Assembly: GCA_016870235.1 (NCBI GenBank)
Contig: VGCB01000019.1
Span: forward strand, 1 to 12,612
Length of the DNA stretch: 12,612 bases
Direction of reading: 5' to 3'
From: Actinomycetota bacterium
Lineage (GTDB): Bacteria > Actinomycetota > Thermoleophilia > Gaiellales > Gaiellaceae
Shown here: one piece after another, positions 7,024 to 12,612 of the stretch
How positions within the stretch are numbered: position 1 is the first letter of the stretch
Layout of the letters: every line of letters begins with the position of its first letter
Translations under genes and position numbers: made by a program
The notes under the pieces: generated by a model
Database searches by the model: none
What the model saw: the letters and a program-made list of their open reading frames with translations, nothing else
Told to the model about the DNA's origin: nothing

Positions 7024-7551
7024 CTACGCGGTCAGCTGCGCCACGGCCCGATCCACGAGCCCGCGCGCAAGCTCGCGCAGCCCCGCGTCGTCCTTCCCCC
7101 ATACGGGATGCGGCACGACGAGCGAGTGGTAACCGGGCGCGCCGAGCTTCGCGGCCGCGGAGGCGATCGTGACCTGGAACGGCTCGGTGATCAGCACCGT
7201 CGCCGGCGTCCCTTCGCGCTCCAGAAGCACCGCGTCGTGCAGACTGCACGCAGAGCAGGCCCCTCAGTCGCCGACACCGGTGATCACGAGGTGCGCACGT
7301 GCGGCCATGTCCGTCGCCTGCTCGACCGTGATCGGGTACGCGGCGGAGGGCTTGCGCACCATCACCACGTCGCCATCGCCGACCCGTGCGCGCAGCTCGG
7401 CCGCGAGCGCCTCGAGCAGCTCCGCCGCGTGCGGCTTGCCGTTCGAGACGAGTCCGATCACCGGGTGCTCCGGAAGGGCGCCCCGGGGCGCCAGCTCGAG
7501 CGCCTCCGGCGGCGGCGCCGGCAGATCGGGACGGAGGACGGTGATCTTCAT
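7024..7551 (-). CDS. UGSC-family selenoprotein with in-frame UGA (Sec96)
   Basis: Read through the TGA at 7266-7264, this is one 175-residue protein with selenocysteine at residue 96. The frame is unbroken on both sides. The text across the codon, GVGDUGACSACSLHDA, fits the UGSC family as I know it, in which a Cys or Sec is followed by G-(S/A)-C and then SxCS. The N-terminal part has the family-like GLVSNGKPHAAELLEAL and a VRKP segment; the part after the Sec, VLLEREGTPATVLITEPF, matches the usual strand ending in a Phe. Sec96 and Cys99 form a U-x-x-C redox pair, with Cys102 close by. Function is unknown; a thiol/selenol redox role is inferred. The ATG at 7551 has GGTGGAG 5 bases upstream. 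A SECIS-like hairpin follows the UGA. The gene lies 115 bases after the 372-residue gene and 36 before the transporter gene. Making it needs selA, selB, selC and selD elsewhere in the genome. Confidence 0.88.
7236..7266 (-). promoter_or_regulatory. SECIS element of the selenoprotein mRNA
   Basis: After the UGA (7266-7264) come 13 unpaired or weakly paired bases, then a perfect 6-bp stem CGTGCA (7250-7245) pairing with TGCACG (7241-7236), around the loop GTC (7244-7242). The loop G and U are bases 20 and 21 after the UGA, or 23 and 24 counting the U of UGA as 1. In E. coli fdhF, positions G23 and U24 are the apical bases contacted by SelB, and its stem-loop core GCAGGUCUGC closely resembles the one here. 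That match in both sequence and spacing is strong evidence for selenocysteine insertion, not termination. Confidence 0.82.
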
Positions 7552-7666
7552 ACGCGCTCCACCGATCGACAGGCGAGACGAGTCACGGCATCAAGCCAAT
7601 CACAAACGAAACCGAGAAGAAAACGAAACAGCTTCTCCCGCGCGGCAAGGCAGCCCGGATCACGCC
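7552..7666 (-). other. Low-GC spacer upstream of the selenoprotein with paired 9-bp repeats
   Basis: This 115-base gap is clearly poorer in GC than its surroundings. It contains AAACGAAAC twice (7604-7612 and 7621-7629, 17 bases start to start; GTTTCGTTT on the minus strand). A 13-bp direct repeat, TTCTCCCGCGCGG, lies at 7633-7645 and again at 7671-7683, inside the end of the 372-residue gene. The spacer may carry a promoter or operator for the selenoprotein and transporter genes, but I find no convincing -35/-10 pair. Confidence 0.35.
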
Positions 7667-8785
7667 TCAGTTCTCCCGCGCGGGATAAGCGGGGACGATG
7701 CAGCCGTCGGGCCCGCAGTCGGGGAGCGGCTCGCCGGAGGGTCGGACCCGCCGCGATGCCTGCGCGGCGTGGATCGTGGGTGCCCAGCCAGGCGCCATCG
7801 CCGACCAGCCGGCGCCCTCGCCGCCCGCGGTGACGAGGACGATGTCACGCGGCGACGCGATCCCGCGGATCTTCCCGTCGGGGCCCGGGCTCATGTCGTG
7901 CTGCGCTCCGACCTCGAGCAGGACACCCGCGTCCTCGAGCTCCCGCGGCGTGACGCGGCTCTGTTCGTAGAGGAACTCGCAGACGCGCTCCTGCGTCCAC
8001 CCCTGCTCGATGCAGAACCGCGCGTGCTCCGGCCCGAGGATCATCAACGCCTGCCCGCCCTTGCCGGTGTGGAAGCTGAACGGCGTCTTCAGCGAGGTCG
8101 CGAATGTCCGCAGGATCCCCTCGGCGTCCGCGTTCAGCTGCTGTGCGAGCTGACGCACACCCTCGACAGGGATCACTGTCACGGTCGTGTCCTGCGGCCC
8201 GTAGCCGAGCCGCTCGTGCAGCGGGCGCCATGGCGCGGGTGGCGGATCCTCGGCGAAGCAGAACGTGATCTTGCCCTGGTGGCCGAACGAGGAGGCGTCG
8301 AGCTCGCCGGTCTTCGCTCCGAAGACGTTGCAGCACGCGAGCCGGACGGCGCGCCCGATCGTCGCGTTCGCCCGGTTGCCCGAGCCGAGGCAGTTGTGCC
8401 GTGCGTTCATCCCGATCTCCTGCGCGATCGGGCCGCTGACGACCACTGCGATGGCGGCGCCGCCGGTGCTCGTGAGGACGGTGTTGAGGTTGAACGCCTG
8501 GTCGAAGCAGGACTCGAGCGCGGCGACGACCACCGGGAAGTACTCCGGCTTGCACCCGGCCATGACCGCGTTGACCGCTGCCTTCTCCATCGAGATCCCG
8601 CGACGCCGCGCGGGAATCATCCCGATCAGGAGCTCCGGGTCGTCGCAGCCAACGACATCGAGCAGCGCCTGCACCCGCTCGGGCGTCGGCGGCACGATCG
8701 GCAGCCCGTCCGTCCAGCCGCGCTCGAAGAACTGCTCCTGGACGTCTTGCTCCTCGAGGAGGAGCGTGTCGTCGGTGACTGCCAT
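7667..8785 (-). CDS. Conserved protein of unknown function with GWTDGLPIVPPT N-terminus
   Basis: A 372-residue protein, probably cytosolic: no signal peptide or clear membrane helix. It begins with an acidic helix, then FFERGWTDGLPIVPPT (GWTDGLPIVPPT at 23-34), a motif I remember from a widespread family of uncharacterised bacterial proteins. Other conserved-looking stretches are AAVNAVMAGCKPEYFPVVVAALE, GSGNRANATIGRAVRL, ELDASSFGHQGKITFCFAE and PWRPLHERLGY. The C-terminus carries a C-X4-C (Cys357 and Cys362 in DCGPDGC), which may hold a metal or a disulfide. The ATG start comes 5 bases after the stop of the preceding gene, so translation is probably coupled. Being next to the UGSC selenoprotein suggests the two act together. 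I recall larger proteins joining such a domain to UGSC but cannot confirm it here. No reaction can be assigned. Confidence 0.8.
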   Translation of the reverse strand: MAVTDDTLLLEEQDVQEQFFERGWTDGLPIVPPTPERVQALLDVVGCDDPELLIGMIPARRRGISMEKAAVNAVMAGCKPEYFPVVVAALESCFDQAFNLNTVLTSTGGAAIAVVVSGPIAQEIGMNARHNCLGSGNRANATIGRAVRLACCNVFGAKTGELDASSFGHQGKITFCFAEDPPPAPWRPLHERLGYGPQDTTVTVIPVEGVRQLAQQLNADAEGILRTFATSLKTPFSFHTGKGGQALMILGPEHARFCIEQGWTQERVCEFLYEQSRVTPRELEDAGVLLEVGAQHDMSPGPDGKIRGIASPRDIVLVTAGGEGAGWSAMAPGWAPTIHAAQASRRVRPSGEPLPDCGPDGCIVPAYPAREN

Positions 8786-8790
8786 GGGGT

Positions 8791-9195
8791 CTACTTGTAC
8801 ATGCCGGTACGCAGAAGCGCGAGCTCGTGCTCGAGCTGCCAGGACAGGAACCGGCGGAGCTGGGCGGCGACATCCTCGGAGCCGTCCTCGGCGAGCTCGC
8901 CGAGCGCCTCCCGATGACGGTCACGCAGCTCGACGAGCGCAGCGGTCTCGAGTGGCAGCCGCTCGTCGAGCACCGGAACTCGAGACGGCGCGGCCGCGAG
9001 CACCTGGCGTATCCGCTCGATCTCCTCGCGTAGATGGTCGGCGCGCCACTCGACGCGCGTCGCGACGTTGCCGACCAGCTCGATCGCCGCCGCCACCTGC
9101 GCACGCGCATACGGATCCTCGACCTCGGGCAGCACCGCCTCGCGCAGCGATGTCGCCATCCCCTCGAAGATCCGCTCGAGTGAGTTCTGCATCAC
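8791..9195 (-). CDS. Small helical protein of unknown function
   Basis: A 134-residue protein I do not recognise. It is rich in Glu, Arg, Leu and Ala with regular heptad-like spacing (ATRVEWRADHLREEIERIRQVL; AALVELRDRHREALGELAE), so it is probably all alpha-helical, perhaps a helical bundle or dimer. It has no cysteine, signal peptide or membrane segment. The start is either GTG at 9195, giving a GTGA overlap with the transglutaminase-fold gene, or ATG at 9192, giving a TGATG overlap; I keep GTG because GTGA overlaps occur twice elsewhere in this window. Tight overlap upstream and a 5-base gap downstream place it in one transcript with both neighbours. It may be a partner or adaptor of one of them (inference). 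Confidence 0.75.
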   Translation of the reverse strand: MMQNSLERIFEGMATSLREAVLPEVEDPYARAQVAAAIELVGNVATRVEWRADHLREEIERIRQVLAAAPSRVPVLDERLPLETAALVELRDRHREALGELAEDGSEDVAAQLRRFLSWQLEHELALLRTGMYK

Positions 9196-9857
9196 ATCCC
9201 GGGGCCGTGCCGCCGCGCCATCTTCTTGTACTCGGGGCGGTGAAGATACTCGAGCCCGATCGTGCGCTCGACGATCTCATCGGGCATGTCGGCCCAGACG
9301 CCGAGCTCCTCGAGGATCTCGAAGTGCGGCTCGCCGTCGAGGTCGGTGGCAGGGAGCACGGCGTCGCCGGAGCCGTCGTACTCGACGAGCCGATACCGCT
9401 TGCGCTCGCAGAGCCGCGCCGGCAGCGTCGCGTCGACGAGCACCCACTCGCCGTCGACGTGCACGCAGTTGAGCCCGTGCCCCTGGAGGATCTGGTGGCC
9501 GATGAACTCGACGTAGTGCGGCGGGATCTTGTAGTCGAGCACGTCCTGCGCCACGATCCCGGCCGGGATCCCGCGGGCCCGGAGCAGCGACGCGAGGAGC
9601 ACCGCCTTCTGCTGGCAGAAGCCGTAGCCGCGCTCGAGCGTGCCCGTCGCCCTCCAGTCGTCGCGCGCGTGCACCTCCGGCGACATCTCGTACTTGACCT
9701 CGTCCCGCACCCACTCGAACAGGCGCCGAAGCGTCTCCGCTCCCGTCGAGTCACCGGCAACACCACCGGCCGTCGCACGGATACGCGGATCGTCCGCCTC
9801 GATCACGTCCGTCGCGCCGAGCGCCTGATCAGGGTCGAGAAACGACATGCGCGTCAT
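9192..9857 (-). CDS. Transglutaminase-fold protein with intact Cys-His-Asp triad
   Basis: A 221-residue protein with the transglutaminase-like (papain-like) core. The nucleophile is Cys81 in GYGFCQQKAVLLASLLRARG, followed by His133 in NCVHVDGEW and Asp142 in VLVDAT, the standard triad order and spacing. The helix after the Cys (AVLLASLLRARGIPAGI) is typical of bacterial family members. There is no signal peptide, so it is probably cytosolic. Such proteins can be peptidases, amidases or acyl-transfer enzymes; the substrate is unknown. The ATG at 9857 is supported by a -10 box 6 bases upstream. The gene probably starts a new transcript: the small helical protein overlaps its end and the 372-residue gene follows at once. 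Confidence 0.83.
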   Translation of the reverse strand: MTRMSFLDPDQALGATDVIEADDPRIRATAGGVAGDSTGAETLRRLFEWVRDEVKYEMSPEVHARDDWRATGTLERGYGFCQQKAVLLASLLRARGIPAGIVAQDVLDYKIPPHYVEFIGHQILQGHGLNCVHVDGEWVLVDATLPARLCERKRYRLVEYDGSGDAVLPATDLDGEPHFEILEELGVWADMPDEIVERTIGLEYLHRPEYKKMARRHGPGM

Positions 9858-9863
9858 CCCGAC

Positions 9864-9869
9864 ACCCTA
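9864..9869 (-). promoter_or_regulatory. Likely leaderless -10 box for the transglutaminase-fold gene
   Basis: TAGGGT on the minus strand lies 6 bases before the ATG at 9857, the same spacing as the TAGGTT box of the reductase gene. The surrounding bases are relatively AT-rich and there is no Shine-Dalgarno. No good -35 is visible at 16-18 bases. Confidence 0.5.
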
Positions 9870-9891
9870 TTCATCTCCATATCTCTAACCA

Positions 9892-9913
9892 GAATTCCGT
9901 CTCAGCGGAATTC
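9892..9913. repeat. Inverted repeat across the end of the IpdB-like gene
   Basis: GAATTCCG (9892-9899) and CGGAATTC (9906-9913) form a perfect 8-bp stem with a 6-base loop. The loop holds the stop codon of the CoA-transferase beta gene. It lies about 20 bases upstream of the -10 of the transglutaminase-fold gene, so it could be a terminator-like hairpin without a T-run or an operator. Confidence 0.5.
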
Positions 9914-10690
9914 CCGGAGGCGCGCGCCGGTCGGGTCGACCTCCTCGCGGAGGATGCGAAGCTCCTCGGCCGTCGGCAGCGGCGTCGTGGGGATGGCGCC
10001 GGCGGGGACGATCACCTCGAACCCCGTCGCCTCCTGCACCTGCTCCGCGGTGGCGCCGGGGTGGAGGCTGCGGATCCGCATCCGCTTCGACTCTGGCTCG
10101 AAGTCGAACACGCACATGTTGGTGACGCAGAGCTGCGGGCCGCCGGGAAGGCCGAGCGAAGCGCGATGGTTGCCGCCGTCGCCCCAGCCGATCCCCGAGC
10201 GGAAGTCGAGCTTCTCCACGAACGTGCGCGGGTCGTGCGTCGTCGACCAGAGGTAGATGTTCGGGATCTGGCAGGAGAGGTCGGCCATGCCGCCACCTCC
10301 CGGGAGCCGAACCTTCGGCGCGTCGAACGGACCGATCACCGTGTTGTTGACGTTGCCGTAGGCGTCCATCTGAGCGCCGCGGAACGCGAAGGTGTTGTAC
10401 TTGCGGTTTTGCGCGTACGACCAGAAGTCGTAGGGCGAGTTGGCGAGCATCGTGGCGCCGTCCCAGAGTGCATCGGACAGCGTCGACTCCGGAATCGCCT
10501 TCGGGTTCGCGTCGATCGCGATCGAGCTCGCCGCCCACACCAGGTCGGGCGCATGCGTCTTGCGGGCCAGCAGGTAGGCGCAGACGGGCACGAAGGAGAC
10601 GGCGCCGTTGAACGCCGAGGTCTCGTTCGTGAACTCGCGCGCGAGCGTCACCACCATCAGCTCGTCGATCGTGTGCTCGGGCGCCGCCAT
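9902..10690 (-). CDS. CoA-transferase beta subunit (IpdB-like)
   Basis: A 262-residue class I CoA-transferase beta-type subunit. Supporting segments: THAPDLVWAASSIAIDANP, FRGAQMDAYGNVNNTVIG, the LPGGGGMADL glycine turn, GGPQLCVTNMCVFDFEPES, and a closing LHPGATAEQVQEATGFEV typical of the family. Where catalytic glutaconate-type transferases carry a Glu (EGG/ESG context), this protein reads ASSIA, as in IpdB-like proteins that do not form a glutamyl-CoA. It is therefore more likely a CoA-dependent hydrolase or ring-cleavage subunit than a true transferase (inference). The ATG directly follows the alpha-subunit stop (TAGATG, no gap) and has GGAGG at 10704-10700, nine bases upstream, so the two subunits are co-translated. 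Confidence 0.87.
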   Translation of the reverse strand: MAAPEHTIDELMVVTLAREFTNETSAFNGAVSFVPVCAYLLARKTHAPDLVWAASSIAIDANPKAIPESTLSDALWDGATMLANSPYDFWSYAQNRKYNTFAFRGAQMDAYGNVNNTVIGPFDAPKVRLPGGGGMADLSCQIPNIYLWSTTHDPRTFVEKLDFRSGIGWGDGGNHRASLGLPGGPQLCVTNMCVFDFEPESKRMRIRSLHPGATAEQVQEATGFEVIVPAGAIPTTPLPTAEELRILREEVDPTGARLREFR

Positions 10691-11584
10691 CTACATCGTC
10701 CTCCGGGCGATCCTGAGCAGCGTCTTCGCGCCGCCGTTGGCGTCGAGGTAGCGACCGTGCGTCTCAGGGCCGCTGATCCGCTCGGCGTAGAAGGCCTCGG
10801 CCGCCTCCGGATCGGTGTGGGCCTTCACGTACGAGCGGAAGAAGTCGCCGTCGTACCCGTAGGTCGGGAAGTTCGAGGTCGGATGCGCGCCCCAGGGCGC
10901 CTCGACCACGGTGTCGACCGTGAACCGCGGGTACGTCGTACGGTGCGGGGCCGCCACGAAGCTCGCCTCGGGCGCGATCCGCTCGACCGTGACGATCGTC
11001 TTCGCGGCCGCCTTCACGACCTCGGAGTCCATCCAGACGAGCTTCGGGTCGACACGGACGTTGCCGCGTGAGTCGGCCTCCTGCGCGTGGACGATCGCGT
11101 AGTCGAGCGGCAGAGGCGTGCAGGCGACAAAGGCCTTGCCCGACTCGGGGTCGCGCATCTCGCGCGTCGTCTCGGGGTGGAGGCCGATCATGTCGGTGCC
11201 GAGCCCGGCGAGGGTCGGCATGTACGGCACGTGGTAGGCGGCGGCCTGCAGGCGGAGGATCAGCGTGTGCTCGGAGTACTCCTCCATGGTGATCTGGCCG
11301 GACTGCACGGCGGCGCGGAACCGCGGTGCGAGGCCGAACCCCTCGAGGGAGAGGAGCCCGGAGATGACCGACTTCACGCAGCCCGCCTGCACGAGCCACT
11401 CGACCGGCATCCCGGCGACGATCGCGACGACGGTCAGATCCTTGACCTTCCGCTTCGCGAGCGCGCGGACGAAGGCCATCGGGGCGGCGTTCATCGAGAG
11501 CCCGCCGATCCCGATCGTGGCGCCGTCGGGGATCTGCGCCGCGGCCTCCTCGAGCGTGCGGATCTTGTTCGCGGCCTCGGCCAT
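10691..11584 (-). CDS. CoA-transferase alpha subunit (IpdA-like)
   Basis: A 297-residue class I CoA-transferase alpha-type subunit. The N-terminal GATIGIGGLSMNAAPMAFVRAL is the usual CoA-binding glycine turn; EEYSEHTLILRLQAAAYHVPYMPT, LPLDYAIVHAQEADSRGNV and VEAPWGAHPTSNFPTYGYDGDFF follow in family order. Glu105 (in YSEH) falls at the number and position I recall for the catalytic Glu105 of M. tuberculosis IpdA, which opens a CoA-bound ring in steroid breakdown. Other family members act on other acyl-CoAs, so the substrate is open. I chose ATG at 11584 over longer in-frame starts because the extension to 11878 would run through the palindromic element and gives no family sequence. There is no Shine-Dalgarno; a -10 lies just upstream. 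It pairs with the subunit directly downstream. Confidence 0.87.
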   Translation of the reverse strand: MAEAANKIRTLEEAAAQIPDGATIGIGGLSMNAAPMAFVRALAKRKVKDLTVVAIVAGMPVEWLVQAGCVKSVISGLLSLEGFGLAPRFRAAVQSGQITMEEYSEHTLILRLQAAAYHVPYMPTLAGLGTDMIGLHPETTREMRDPESGKAFVACTPLPLDYAIVHAQEADSRGNVRVDPKLVWMDSEVVKAAAKTIVTVERIAPEASFVAAPHRTTYPRFTVDTVVEAPWGAHPTSNFPTYGYDGDFFRSYVKAHTDPEAAEAFYAERISGPETHGRYLDANGGAKTLLRIARRTM

Positions 11585-11594
11585 GGAAGCCCGG

Positions 11595-11600
11595 AATCTA
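11595..11600 (-). promoter_or_regulatory. Possible -10 box for the IpdA/IpdB-like pair
   Basis: TAGATT on the minus strand lies 10 bases before the ATG at 11584, so the transcript leader would be only a few bases. There is no Shine-Dalgarno in the gap and no clear -35. Confidence 0.4.
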
Positions 11601-11644
11601 CCGGACGGTTGATTGCTCTGCGCTGGATGCGGTGGTTGCTTCCG

Positions 11645-11724
11645 CCCCCGTCTGGCTTCACGATGTCCCACGCCACGGCCGGTCCGGCAACCGGAGGAAC
11701 CGTCTGGCTGAAGCCAGACGGGGG
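11645..11724 (-). repeat. Palindromic intergenic element, copy 2
   Basis: The outer arms CCCCCGTCTGGCTTCA (11645-11660) and TGAAGCCAGACGGGGG (11709-11724) form a perfect 16-bp terminal inverted repeat. The right part (11700-11721) is also a 22-nt palindrome: the 10-bp stem CCGTCTGGCT and its complement around GA. The left inner half is lost. Read on the minus strand, it starts like copy 1 (CCCCCGTC, palindrome, GACGGTT). Against copy 1 the stem differs at two positions on each side, and each change is matched on the other arm so pairing is kept. It lies in the 227-base gap between the substrate-binding protein and the IpdA-like gene. Confidence 0.78.
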
Positions 11725-11762
11725 ACGTCCGTGGCTCCGCGACCGTGTCGTCACGGAAACGA

Positions 11763-11788
11763 CTGGGGGCGGCACTGGCCGCCCCCAG
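11763..11788 (-). terminator. Strong terminator-like hairpin after the substrate-binding protein gene
   Basis: CTGGGGGCGGC and GCCGCCCCCAG form a perfect 11-bp, very GC-rich stem with the 4-base loop ACTG, 23 bases after the stop codon. On the minus strand only a short T-rich stretch (TCGTTTCC) follows, so it is an imperfect intrinsic terminator, as is common in high-GC bacteria. It separates the transporter gene from the CoA-transferase pair. Confidence 0.72.
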
Positions 11789-11811
11789 CGTGTCACGCGA
11801 AACGGTCTCGG

Positions 11812-12612
11812 CTACTTCCCGGACTTCTTCCCGCAGGTGCCGGGCGCCGCCTGGCTGTTGGTGATGCTCTTCTGCCACTGCGCGAACGTGCCGACCGGCA
11901 GGAGTGCCTTCTTACTCCAGTTGTAGAACACCGGTCGTACGCCCTGCACGGCCATGTGGCACTTCCCGGTCATCGTGATGTTCGGCGAGAGGCCACCGGT
12001 GTCGAGGTTCTTGATCGACTCGAGGCCGGCTTTCACCGAGGCGGGCGTGACGTCGCCCTTGATGCTCTTGAGCGCCTCGACGATGATCATCCCGTTCACC
12101 CAGCCGAGCGAGTAGTTGGCCTGCTCGAGCTGCTCGGCGGGGACGCCATACTTCTGGCCCGTGGTGAAGGCGAGCTTGCCCTTGTCCGAGAGCTTGGAGT
12201 ACGTCGACACCGTGTAGCAGTTGACGGGCACGAAGTTCTTCGCAGCCTCGTACGGAGCGGTCGTGAACGCGAGGTTCTGGCCGACGCCGTAGGAGCCCGA
12301 GATCGGGACGTCGATGCCGAACTTCGCGATCGAGCGGAGCATCGCGATGCCGCCGGCGACGCCGTGGTGCATGAGGATCATCGAGACCTTCTCGTTCTGG
12401 AAGGTCTGCATCTGCACGTCGGCGCTGACGACCGCGGAGGGAAGAGTCACGGTGACCGGGATGCCGCCCTTGGCCGAGACCGTCTGCTTGAGCGCCTCGA
12501 TCCACTCCTGGCCCGAGGCGACCTCGATGCCCGCGATGCCGACCTTGACGCCCTTCAGGTCCTTGATCTTCGCCCGCGCCATCGTGTAGGCGAGCGCCAC
12601 GTCGGCCTGGTC
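11812..12612 (-). CDS. Liv-type ABC transporter substrate-binding protein (C-terminal part)
   Basis: The last 266 residues of a periplasmic-binding-protein fold of the branched-chain amino acid (LivJ/LivK, Peripla_BP_6) type; the N-terminus with signal peptide lies beyond the window edge. The frame is open to the last base. Recognisable parts: the second-domain strand KDLKGVKVGIAGIEVASGQEW, then VQMQTFQNEKVSMILMHHGVAGGIAMLRSIAKFGIDVPISGSYGVGQNL, a GWVNGMIIVEALKSIKGDVTPASVKAGLESIKN helix pair typical of the family, and a basic CGKKSGK tail. It would be exported and deliver a small solute (amino acid, amide or aromatic/short acid) to a Liv-type permease. Proximity to CoA ligase and CoA-transferase genes suggests an acid ligand, but that is inference. 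A terminator follows it. Confidence 0.88.
   Translation of the reverse strand, partial: DQADVALAYTMARAKIKDLKGVKVGIAGIEVASGQEWIEALKQTVSAKGGIPVTVTLPSAVVSADVQMQTFQNEKVSMILMHHGVAGGIAMLRSIAKFGIDVPISGSYGVGQNLAFTTAPYEAAKNFVPVNCYTVSTYSKLSDKGKLAFTTGQKYGVPAEQLEQANYSLGWVNGMIIVEALKSIKGDVTPASVKAGLESIKNLDTGGLSPNITMTGKCHMAVQGVRPVFYNWSKKALLPVGTFAQWQKSITNSQAAPGTCGKKSGK

Noticed and set aside
7024..7230. A separate 68-residue gene starting at the GTG at 7230
   Set aside because: It has no ribosome binding site, begins in the middle of a conserved strand, and is in frame with the upstream ORF across a single TGA. It is the C-terminal part of the selenoprotein.
5533..7833. A 766-residue plus-strand ORF, and similar long ORFs at 998-2413, 8265-10256 and 10061-11071
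   Set aside because: Their composition (runs of R, D, H, G and P) is typical of antisense or shifted frames of GC-rich genes, and each overlaps genes with clear family motifs.
11585..11878. N-terminal extension of the IpdA-like gene to 11878
   Set aside because: It would read through the terminator hairpin and the palindromic element, overlap the end of the substrate-binding protein gene, and has no family sequence.
1..12612. CRISPR array, tRNA, rRNA, integrase or insertion sequence
   Set aside because: I found no regularly spaced repeats, no recognisable tRNA or rRNA sequence and no recombinase or transposase motif on either strand.

Overview
This is a high-GC window with dense gene packing, frequent GTG starts, 4-base GTGA gene overlaps and several promoters whose -10 box sits only 6 to 7 bases before the start codon (leaderless mRNAs). 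Together these suggest a high-GC actinobacterium. A soil or aquatic Thermoleophilia-like lineage is my guess from the gene mix, not something the sequence proves. No rRNA, tRNA, CRISPR, integrase or transposase gene is visible.

Layout. Plus strand, 1-4791: the end of a CoA-transferase alpha subunit, a short beta subunit (40-702), two tandem paralogous acyl-CoA ligases (699-2300 and 2406-3998), and a FabL-like short-chain reductase (4030-4791) with its own leaderless promoter. Minus strand, read from the right edge: the end of a Liv-type ABC transporter substrate-binding protein (12612-11812) with a strong terminator hairpin; an IpdA/IpdB-like CoA-transferase pair (11584-10691 and 10690-9902); a transglutaminase-fold protein (9857-9192); a small helical protein (9195-8791); a 372-residue protein of a conserved family with no function known to me (8785-7667); a UGSC-family selenoprotein (7551-7024); and an MMPL/RND transporter gene (6987-4815) broken by a perfect 10-bp tandem duplication. 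The two gene sets converge at about 4792-4814.

The most important observation is at 7264-7266. A UGA there lies in frame in a 175-residue protein. The family motif reads GVGD-U-GACSAC across it, and a stem-loop starts 14 bases downstream. Its apical G-U lies 20-21 bases after the UGA, the same spacing as in the E. coli fdhF SECIS. Standard gene calling would split or lose this selenoprotein. It sits next to the 372-residue protein, a transglutaminase-fold protein, a small helical protein and a transporter, so the run may be one uncharacterised redox or thiol system.

A second unexplained structure is a 69-80 bp non-coding element present twice (2323-2391 and 11645-11724). It has 15-16 bp terminal inverted repeats around a 22-nt near-perfect palindrome, and the two copies differ by paired, compensating base changes, which argues that the hairpin is selected.

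How the genes may work together: CoA ligases, an enoyl/ketoacyl-type reductase and IpdAB-like CoA-transferase or hydrolase pairs point to activation and breakdown of a carboxylic acid, perhaps taken up by the Liv-type transporter. The substrate cannot be read from the sequence.
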